This document shows positions 24,806-30,895 of a stretch of DNA of 36,546 bases, one piece after another (position 1 is the stretch's first letter; each line of letters begins with the position of its first letter). Origin of the DNA: an uncultured Bacillota bacterium (GTDB taxonomy: Bacteria > Bacillota > Clostridia > Christensenellales > Borkfalkiaceae); assembly GCA_949287815.1 (NCBI GenBank), contig CASEHS010000014.1, positions 1 through 36,546 on the forward strand, written 5' to 3'. The notes under the pieces are model-generated. The model was given only the letters and a program-made list of their open reading frames with translations. It ran no database searches and had not been told where the DNA came from. A program made the translations under genes and the position numbers.

Positions 24806-24856
24806 TTGATTATATCATCAATTTGCATTGACTATACCCTCAATTTTTTGTATTAT
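24806..24856. promoter_or_regulatory. Divergent control region of the glycyl-radical operon and araC-type gene
   Basis: Plus strand: TTGACT (24828-24833), 17 nt, TATTAT (24851-24856). Minus strand: TATAAT (24814-24809) with no good -35, as expected for an activator-dependent promoter. A near-perfect 16-bp palindrome, TTGATTATATCATCAA (24806-24821), covers the minus-strand -10. Confidence 0.6.
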
Positions 24857-24877
24857 ATTATCATAAAGGAGTATAGC

Positions 24878-25678
24878 ATGGTCATTTCGGAAATTAAAAT
24901 CGAAAGTCTTTCGGCAAACGGTTTTTCGCACAGCGCGGAAGGAGTGCATCACATAAAATTTTTACCCTGCCTTTCCGTAGTACAGGCAACAGAAGGAAGC
25001 TATGACATAAGGATCGGTAACTCATCCTTTTTTTCGACGGGAGAAAACGGCATTTTCATTGCTCCCGCAAATGCTTTGCAAGAAATCACTCATCATGACG
25101 GAAAAAACGGCAATATGAAAGCGCATTGGGTATTTATCGACGCCGTAGTGAACGGAGAATACCGATTCGATGAAATCTTCTCCTTTCCCGTGATTCTCGA
25201 TTCAGTTTATAACGAAGAAATTTCCATGCTCACCGAGAAAATCCGTTTTCCCGAAAACATCTTTCAGAAAAAACAAGCGGCATACAGGCTTTTGGAAATT
25301 CTTGCATCGGAAGGTAAAGAACGAAAAAAAGGGCTGCACCCCATTCATACGAAAATAGAATCTTACGTAAAATCTCATTTTGCTGAGAACATACGTGCCG
25401 AAGATATTGCCAAATATCTCTTTTGCTCCGTTCCGCAAGTATTCAGATATACGCACAAATATTTCGGGCTTTCCCCAGCCAATTACATCAACGGAATAAG
25501 ATTGCAACAAGCGGAAATCATGCTTCGCACTTCAAATAAACTTATTACGGAAATCGCTTTTACCTGCGGGTTTACCGACAGTGCCTATTTTTCTAAACGT
25601 TTCAAAAAAAACTATGCCCAATCCCCCTTGCAATACCGCAAAGAACATTTTGAAAAAATCGATTGGACTTTTAAATAA
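24878..25678 (+). CDS. AraC family transcriptional regulator
   Basis: A 266-residue AraC-type regulator with an N-terminal cupin-like sensing domain (~1-150) and a C-terminal pair of helix-turn-helix motifs (~165-265: IRAEDIAKYLFCSVPQVFRYTHKYFG and LITEIAFTCGFTDSAYFSKRFKKNYAQSP shortened to the key features). The ATG at 24878 follows AAAGGAG; the longer frame from 24806 runs through the promoter. It is divergent from the glycyl-radical enzyme and activase genes and is almost certainly their activator, with the enzyme's substrate or a related metabolite as ligand. A strong terminator follows. Confidence 0.9.
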   Translation: MVISEIKIESLSANGFSHSAEGVHHIKFLPCLSVVQATEGSYDIRIGNSSFFSTGENGIFIAPANALQEITHHDGKNGNMKAHWVFIDAVVNGEYRFDEIFSFPVILDSVYNEEISMLTEKIRFPENIFQKKQAAYRLLEILASEGKERKKGLHPIHTKIESYVKSHFAENIRAEDIAKYLFCSVPQVFRYTHKYFGLSPANYINGIRLQQAEIMLRTSNKLITEIAFTCGFTDSAYFSKRFKKNYAQSPLQYRKEHFEKIDWTFK

Positions 25679-25730
25679 ACTTTTCCTAAACACTCTGCAT
25701 TCATAAATCGATTTACTTTACAGTCAATCA

Positions 25731-25770
25731 AAGAGGAGCGGCGCCATTGAATGGCGCCGCTCCTCTTTTC
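25731..25770. terminator. Bidirectional terminator after the araC-type gene
   Basis: AAGAGGAGCGGCGCCATT pairs with AATGGCGCCGCTCCTCTT; TTTTCG follows on the plus strand. It also faces the TrpR-like gene coming from the right. Confidence 0.85.
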
Positions 25771-25848
25771 GTTTTTTCAAAAAATTTTCTCTGACAAAAA
25801 ATTACCACCTGAATTTTAAAATGTTTTTTTTCAGAGAAAATTAAAAAT

Positions 25849-26142
25849 TCAATTTTCTTTTTCTTCCGAAAAAGGCTTATCCGAAATAAATTTTCTGTAA
25901 CCGCCGCTGCCGTGATTCACTGCACGCGAAACCCTTGAAAGCGTCGCAGACGAAATATCCGTCCTTGCAATGATATCCGCGTAAGTTTTTCCTTCCAACA
26001 AAAGTTTCGCCGATTCCGCCCGCTGGGAAAGTTGCTCGATTTCCTGAAAAGTGCAAAGATCCTCTAAAAGCGCGCGAACGTCTTCTTCCGTCTGACACCG
26101 CAAAATTGCACGGCAAAGAATTTCCAGTCCCTCTTCTTTCAT
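25849..26142 (-). CDS. YerC/YecD family TrpR-related protein
   Basis: A 97-residue protein of the TrpR superfamily in its YerC/YecD form. It contains the helix-turn-helix TYADIIARTDISSATLSRVSRAV and the leading phrase FQEIEQLSQRAESAKLLLEGK. The ATG at 26142 is 6 bp after GAGG; the frame to 26154 begins with TTG and lacks a site. By family resemblance it is a DNA-binding regulator; the tryptophan ligand of E. coli TrpR is not proven for this group. It lies 8 bp downstream of an amino-acid ABC transporter ATPase gene and is the last gene of that operon, so it may sense the transported amino acid or repress the operon. Confidence 0.88.
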   Translation of the reverse strand: MKEEGLEILCRAILRCQTEEDVRALLEDLCTFQEIEQLSQRAESAKLLLEGKTYADIIARTDISSATLSRVSRAVNHGSGGYRKFISDKPFSEEKEN

Positions 26143-26150
26143 AATATGCC

Positions 26151-27026
26151 TCAAAAATTATCTTCCGTTGATTTTTTGAGAAATGCACGCGTCTTTTCGC
26201 TCCGGGGATTTTCGAAGATCTGTTCAGGCGTACCCTCTTCCTCAATATGCCCGTCCGCAATGAAAATCACATGATCCGCAACATTTCTTGCAAAATCCAT
26301 TTCATGCGTGACAACGATCATCGTGCTGTCCGAAGATTTGAGCCCTTTAATCACTTTAAGGACTTCTCCTGTAAGCTCAGGATCGAGCGCGCTGGTCGGT
26401 TCGTCAAAACAGAGTATATCCGGATTCAGCGCCAAAGCACGGGCGATCGCTACGCGCTGTTGCTGTCCACCCGAAAGCTGATAGGGATAGGAATCTTTTT
26501 TCTCTGAAAGCCCTACCCTTGAAAGCAATGAAAGAGTTTTTTCTGCAATTCGTTCTTTCTGACCGTTTTTATAATCAGCAAGTTTCGCTTTGATCTCTTT
26601 TTTCATTTCCGCCTTCTTCTCAGACGGAACATTTTTCAGTTGTGCTGCGTATTCCGCTTTTATCCGCTTTAATTCCCGTTTTGCAAGCAATTTTTGCGCA
26701 AGAACTATGTTTCCGTAAACGGTATATTGCGGAAAAAGATTGAACGACTGAAAAACAAGCCCGAAATGCAGACGCTTTTCACGTACACTCTTTTCTTTAT
26801 TCTGCTTTTTATCCGCGGCGTCAAAAAGCACTTCCCCGTCAAGCAATAATTTCCCTTCATCCGCGCGTTCCAGAAAATTCAGACAGCGCAAAAGCGTCGT
26901 TTTGCCACCGCCCGAAGATCCTATGATCGCCAGAACCTGTCCCTTTTCAAGGGAAAAGGAAATGCCTTTCAACACTTCATTATCGCCGAATTTCTTTTTA
27001 TAATCTACAACTTCGAGAAACGACAT
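26151..27026 (-). CDS. Polar amino acid ABC transporter ATPase with internal insertion
   Basis: ATP-binding subunit of a polar-amino-acid (GlnQ/HisP-type) importer. Walker A GSSGGGKT is at ~36-43, the Q-loop Gln at 93, the LSGGQQQR signature at ~184-191, Walker B ILCFDEP at ~204-210 and the switch histidine in VVTHEMDFA. At 291 residues it is ~45-50 longer than usual. The excess is a lysine- and glutamate-rich, coiled-coil-like insert at about 113-160, in the helical subdomain between the Q-loop and the signature, where it could contact the permease or a partner. It sits 3 bp after the permease gene. Confidence 0.92.
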   Translation of the reverse strand: MSFLEVVDYKKKFGDNEVLKGISFSLEKGQVLAIIGSSGGGKTTLLRCLNFLERADEGKLLLDGEVLFDAADKKQNKEKSVREKRLHFGLVFQSFNLFPQYTVYGNIVLAQKLLAKRELKRIKAEYAAQLKNVPSEKKAEMKKEIKAKLADYKNGQKERIAEKTLSLLSRVGLSEKKDSYPYQLSGGQQQRVAIARALALNPDILCFDEPTSALDPELTGEVLKVIKGLKSSDSTMIVVTHEMDFARNVADHVIFIADGHIEEEGTPEQIFENPRSEKTRAFLKKSTEDNF

Positions 27027-27029
27027 AAC

Positions 27030-27683
27030 TTAAATCCTGAAATAATTGAGTTTCTTTTCTAAAAGCCCGAAAAGAATTGTGAGTACCCCCACAAAAATGA
27101 GGAAAAATACGCCTGCACCGAGCAAAGGATAAATGAGCGGAACAGCATATGTGCCCGTCACTTCCTTTGCGGCGGCAATGATCTCAACGATACCACCGAG
27201 CGTATTTGCCAAAGAAGTATCTTTCACGAGCGTGATAACTTCGTTGGAAATAGGTGCAAGAATACGCTTTACTACCTGTAACAATACTACGCGGAAAAAA
27301 ACCTGTACACGATTCATTCCGAGCACCTGTCCTGCTTCGTATTGACCTTTGGATATGCTCTCTATCCCGCCGCGATAAATGACCGAAAAATAGCAGGCAT
27401 AATTGATGACGAAAGCGATCGTCGCCGCCAAAAAAGAATCCCTCATTGCATTGAGACCGAAAAGGCTCGGACCATAGCAAACGATAAACAACTGCAACAT
27501 TAGCGGTGTTCCGCGGATCACCCACACAATCACCTGAAATAACAATTTCAGCGGGTAAAATTTAGACATCGTGCACAGCGCGATCAAAAGTCCGAGCGGA
27601 AGAGAAAAAATAAGCGTCAACCCGAACAATTCAAGTGTGATCAAGAACCCTTCCGCTAATTGCTCAAAAATACCGACAAACAT
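27030..27683 (-). CDS. Amino acid ABC transporter permease (HisM/GlnP type)
   Basis: A 217-residue permease with five hydrophobic helices and the cytoplasmic EAA loop (QYEAGQVLGMNRVQVFF) that docks the ATPase. It is a single gene, so the channel should be a homodimer. I start it at ATG 27683, 8 bp after GGAG; the frame to 27725 overlaps the end of the binding-protein gene. Spacing is 13 bp to the binding protein and 3 bp to the ATPase. Polar amino acids are the usual substrates of this family. Confidence 0.92.
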   Translation of the reverse strand: MFVGIFEQLAEGFLITLELFGLTLIFSLPLGLLIALCTMSKFYPLKLLFQVIVWVIRGTPLMLQLFIVCYGPSLFGLNAMRDSFLAATIAFVINYACYFSVIYRGGIESISKGQYEAGQVLGMNRVQVFFRVVLLQVVKRILAPISNEVITLVKDTSLANTLGGIVEIIAAAKEVTGTYAVPLIYPLLGAGVFFLIFVGVLTILFGLLEKKLNYFRI

Positions 27684-27696
27684 TATATTGCTCCGC

Positions 27697-28542
27697 TTAT
27701 GCTTCGTTATATGCCATAGGCGCAAATACCGTATAGCCGAGAACTATTTTCCCTGAATCTTTTATTTCTTTATAATCCCCATCAGTCGGGAAAACATAGT
27801 TTTCATCGTACTTGCCGAATCCATTAAGAATTACATCCTGCAAACCGTACTTTGTCGCAATTTCTTTGATCGTACCGTCTTCCCAAAGTCCTGCAAGAAC
27901 ATGATTGAGCACTTCGTCAAAGTTGCTGTTTTTGCGGCAACCGATCGCATAATACTCCGAACTTACCGCATCGCCAAGATCTACAACAGCAAGAGAATTA
28001 TGATAACCGCCTTTTTCAGAGGTTATATAATAACCCGCCATTGTACTGTCAACTACACCCACATCGCTTGCACCCGTACTCACCTCTGTAAACACCATAA
28101 GCTGAGAATCAACCGACTTATTCTCTTTTTTAAGAACTTCCTGAATTACAGTTTCTCCTGCGGAAGTCCTTTCTGCTGTAAATACGGAAGCGGTTTTCAG
28201 GCTTTCAAGATCGGTATATTTGGACGCATCCTTTTTCTGTACAATCGCAACCTGCTTGTTTTCCATGTAATATCCCGTGAAATCGATATTTTCTGCACGA
28301 TCTTCCGAATAAGTAAATCCGTTCCAAATTGTATCGATCAGCTTTGTAGAAAGTTCCGTTTCCTTTGCTTCCCAGGAAATCTTACGACATTCCAATTTTA
28401 AATCAAGTTTTTCTGCTACTGCCTGCGCAAGTTCGATATCAAAACCGATCAATTTTTTATCTTTTTTATCGCAAGCCGTAAACATCATAACGCCGCCCAC
28501 ACCGAGCACCAGCGCAAAAATAAGTGCCAAAATCTTTTTCAT
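27697..28542 (-). CDS. Amino-acid ABC substrate-binding lipoprotein, apparently circularly permuted
   Basis: A 281-residue SBP_bac_3-type lipoprotein. The start at 28542 follows AAAGGAG and gives a signal peptide with lipobox FTAC (Cys24). The mature chain then begins at KKLIGFDIELAQAVAEKL (~30-47), which in ordinary homologues follows strand 1. Next come the expected core phrases: KISWEAKETEL, IWNGFTYSEDR with the carboxylate-binding Arg, GASDVGVVDSTMAGYY, and WEDGTIKEIATKYGL, which normally ends the protein. Here a linker follows and then YKEIKDSGKIVLGYTVFAPMAYNE, the normal N-terminal strand 1. The two ends complement exactly, with nothing missing or repeated, so this is a natural circular permutation. 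Operon: permease 13 bp on, then ATPase and TrpR-like gene. Confidence 0.88.
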   Translation of the reverse strand: MKKILALIFALVLGVGGVMMFTACDKKDKKLIGFDIELAQAVAEKLDLKLECRKISWEAKETELSTKLIDTIWNGFTYSEDRAENIDFTGYYMENKQVAIVQKKDASKYTDLESLKTASVFTAERTSAGETVIQEVLKKENKSVDSQLMVFTEVSTGASDVGVVDSTMAGYYITSEKGGYHNSLAVVDLGDAVSSEYYAIGCRKNSNFDEVLNHVLAGLWEDGTIKEIATKYGLQDVILNGFGKYDENYVFPTDGDYKEIKDSGKIVLGYTVFAPMAYNEA

Positions 28543-28591
28543 ACATTTCTCCTTTCTTGCCGCATTCATTGCAGCCAAACTTACGCGTCAT

Positions 28592-28620
28592 ATTATACTT
28601 TATTGCGCTAAATTAGTAAA
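28592..28620 (-). promoter_or_regulatory. Promoter of the amino-acid ABC operon
   Basis: Reverse strand TTTACT, 17-nt spacer, perfect TATAAT, about 50 bp before the ATG at 28542. Confidence 0.65.
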
Positions 28621-28701
28621 GTGTTTTTGCATGGTTTTTGACATAAAAAATATTTTCATAAAAATAATTTATTTTTTAAGTAAACAAGAAAATAAGTAAA
28701 A

Positions 28702-28741
28702 AAGGCTGCATAACCTGCTTGAATGCAAGTTTTGCAGCCTT
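28702..28741 (-). terminator. Terminator of the aminotransferase - phosphatase operon
   Basis: Reverse strand AAGGCTGCA pairs with TGCAGCCTT, with a second small stem in the loop, followed by TTTTTT. It lies ~35 bp after the stop at 28775. Confidence 0.8.
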
Positions 28742-28774
28742 AAAAATTAAAAGCATACATCAAATCGTTTTCAA

Positions 28775-29500
28775 TTACTCGTGTCGCTCGTCCGAATCGT
28801 ATGTCTCACAGAATCTTCCCATAAAAGAGGGTTCTTCCGCTCCTGCAAACAGATGCGAAACATCGCCATAGGAAGAACAACGGAAATGCACGATCCCCTT
28901 TTCTCTTTCCTCCGTATAAACGACGGTAACAGATGAAGGCGGTGCGGCAAAATGTTGTAAAAGCGCAACGGGTGATTGATTGAAAAGATGCGAAAGTAAA
29001 ACCCCCGTAATTCCGAGATGACAGAAAAAAACCAAAGTATCTCTGTTGGAATTTTCCGCACTGTAAAACGCCCCGTTTCGCCTGTAACCATGACTTGCCA
29101 AAAGCGCATCAAAAGCCTCAACGGTTTCGTCATACGCTTTCAAAGCTTCGCTTTGGGAAATAAAAGGCACTTTGCGCCAATTTTCCGACGACATGAGCAT
29201 AGGATATTTTTCCACGAAGGCAGGCAAAAAGTCCCATAGCAAGTGCTTTTGTCCCGAATCGGGCATAATAATAGGATAGACGAACTCCTGCAACCACGGA
29301 AGAATTTTTCCTTCTCTTCCTGTTTTTGATAAAGTTGCTTCCGCTGTCTTTTTGGCTCTGCCGAGCGGAGATATATAGATGGCTGTCATATCTTCTTTCG
29401 CCAGTCTCTCCGCGAGCAGTCGGATCTCCCGCTCTCCTTTTTCCGTTACGGTATCGTGTTCATAATCGGGATCACCGTGTCTGACAAACAGCAATCTCAT
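28775..29500 (-). CDS. Histidine phosphatase family protein (phosphoglycerate-mutase-like)
   Basis: A 241-residue member of the histidine phosphatase (branch 1) superfamily. The catalytic RHG motif is at residues 7-9 (LFVRHGDPDY), the second acid and arginine lie in SPLGRAKKTAEAT, and the second histidine is in FFCHLGI. Substrates in this family range from phosphosugars to cobalamin precursors, and nothing here fixes one. The ATG at 29500 lies 9 bp downstream of an aminotransferase gene, so they should be cotranscribed. The protein is cytoplasmic, with no signal peptide. Confidence 0.88.
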   Translation of the reverse strand: MRLLFVRHGDPDYEHDTVTEKGEREIRLLAERLAKEDMTAIYISPLGRAKKTAEATLSKTGREGKILPWLQEFVYPIIMPDSGQKHLLWDFLPAFVEKYPMLMSSENWRKVPFISQSEALKAYDETVEAFDALLASHGYRRNGAFYSAENSNRDTLVFFCHLGITGVLLSHLFNQSPVALLQHFAAPPSSVTVVYTEEREKGIVHFRCSSYGDVSHLFAGAEEPSFMGRFCETYDSDERHE

Positions 29501-29509
29501 AGTCTTTCC

Positions 29510-30706
29510 TCATTTTATAAGTTCATATTCAGCCGCAAGTTTTTCAAACGAGGGCAATGAGCGGCGTATCATATCCGGAGAAACGCAATAAGCTATACGA
29601 ACAAAACCGGGACTTCCGAAATCGTCGCCGGGCACGAGCAACAGATCGTATTTTTTTGCGCGTTCGCAAAATTTATTCGCATCTGCCTCGGGCGATTTCA
29701 CAAACAGATAAAACGCTCCGTCAGGCTGAACACAGAAGAACCCGTCTTTACGCAAAGCGCCTGCAAGAAGATCTCTGTTCTTTTCATAAACCGAAACGTC
29801 GGACACAGCCCCTACGCAACGAGCAATGAGTTTCTGAAACAAAACAGGCGCACAGACATAACCGAGCGCTCTGCCTGCCCCGCATACGGCAAGATAAAGT
29901 TGACGCGCGTTTTCCATTTCGGGATTTACAAAAATATATCCGATACGTTCTCCCGGAAGAGAAAGAGATTTGGAATAAGAATAACAAACAAAAGTATTCT
30001 TATAATAAGCTGTAAGATACGGTACTTTCACGCCGCCGTAAACAAGTTCACGGTAAGGTTCATCCGTAATGATATAAATAGGCTTTCCCCTCTCTTTGGA
30101 AACTTTTTCAAGAAATGCAGAAAGCTTTTTGATCGTTTCTTCCGTATAAACGACGCCGCTCGGATTATTCGGAGAATTGACGAGAACTGCCGCGGTTTTG
30201 GGAGTTATCGCTTTTTCAAGTTCGTCGAAATCGATCTGGAACGTCTTTTCGTCCGATTTCACAGCTACAAGTTTAGCCCCTGCCGTCTCTGTAAACACTC
30301 TGTACTCGGTAAAAAACGGCGTGAACGCAATTACTTCGTCCCCTGCGTTGCAGAGCGCACTGAGCGTGATCGTCAAAGACGCCGCCGCGCCGCACGTCAT
30401 ATAAATATAATCGGGATCCGTCTTTACATTCTGCGTTTTGGCTATATAATCTGCGATCGCCTTTCTTACGGACAGATCGCCCTGCGCAGATGAATACCCG
30501 TGCAACGCAGCCCCTTCAACAGTAGAAAGGAGTTCGCTGAGCGTATCTTTCACGATCTCAGGCGGATTGACACTGGGATTGCCCAAACTGAAATCATATA
30601 CGTTTTCCGCCCCGACTTCTGCCGCGCGTTTTTTCCCGAACTCAAAAATTTCCCTGATCACCGAGCGTTTGCTGCCCAGTTCATACATTCTCTGATTCAT
30701 ATCCAT
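29510..30706 (-). CDS. Pyridoxal-phosphate aminotransferase, class I (aspartate aminotransferase-like)
   Basis: A PLP-dependent fold-type I aminotransferase of ~398 residues. It shows the N-terminal YDFSLGNPSVNPP, the substrate-loop phrase NSPNNPSGVVY, the TDEPYRELVYGG region and the Schiff-base lysine in YSYSKSLSLPGERIGY. By homology it converts aspartate or a related amino acid and 2-oxoglutarate. The start is uncertain: the ATG at 30706 gives the usual N-terminus, but AAAGGAGA lies 17 bp away with a perfect hairpin in between; an in-frame TTG at 30715 is at normal spacing. It is the first gene of a two-gene operon with the phosphatase. Confidence 0.9.
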   Translation of the reverse strand: MDMNQRMYELGSKRSVIREIFEFGKKRAAEVGAENVYDFSLGNPSVNPPEIVKDTLSELLSTVEGAALHGYSSAQGDLSVRKAIADYIAKTQNVKTDPDYIYMTCGAAASLTITLSALCNAGDEVIAFTPFFTEYRVFTETAGAKLVAVKSDEKTFQIDFDELEKAITPKTAAVLVNSPNNPSGVVYTEETIKKLSAFLEKVSKERGKPIYIITDEPYRELVYGGVKVPYLTAYYKNTFVCYSYSKSLSLPGERIGYIFVNPEMENARQLYLAVCGAGRALGYVCAPVLFQKLIARCVGAVSDVSVYEKNRDLLAGALRKDGFFCVQPDGAFYLFVKSPEADANKFCERAKKYDLLLVPGDDFGSPGFVRIAYCVSPDMIRRSLPSFEKLAAEYELIK

Positions 30707-30708
30707 TC

Positions 30709-30722
30709 GCCGCAAATGCGGC
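30709..30722 (-). promoter_or_regulatory. Hairpin between ribosome site and start of the aminotransferase
   Basis: GCCGCA-TT-TGCGGC on the reverse strand separates AAAGGAGA (30730-30723) from ATG 30706. Folding would bring the ribosome site close to the ATG and hide the alternative TTG. Confidence 0.4.
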
Positions 30723-30833
30723 TCTCCTTTTAAATTTCGCATAGATTATAGCACAAAACCGTTCTGTATACAAGTTAATCTTTATAATCATAAAAAAATA
30801 TTCCCCGTTATCGCGGCGTGAATTGCTCATCGC

Positions 30834-30862
30834 TTGACAAAAAAGCCGAAAAACTTTATACT
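30834..30862 (+). promoter_or_regulatory. mgtE promoter
   Basis: TTGACA, 17-nt spacer, TATACT; predicted start near 30869, leaving a leader of only ~27 nt. There is therefore no room for an M-box riboswitch. Confidence 0.85.
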
Positions 30863-30895
30863 TTGTCGTGAATAATCAAGGAGGGTGCTATCGAA

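Noticed and set aside
29557-30733. Long plus-strand frames opposite the aminotransferase (up to ~197 codons)
   Set aside because: They lack ribosome sites and recognisable domains and mirror a clear coding gene on the other strand. The same holds for the many shadow frames opposite rlmD, the CoA-disulfide reductase and the ZIP gene.
30743-30895. M-box magnesium riboswitch before mgtE
   Set aside because: A consensus promoter at 30834-30862 leaves a leader of only ~27 nt, too short for an M-box, and no matching stems are seen.
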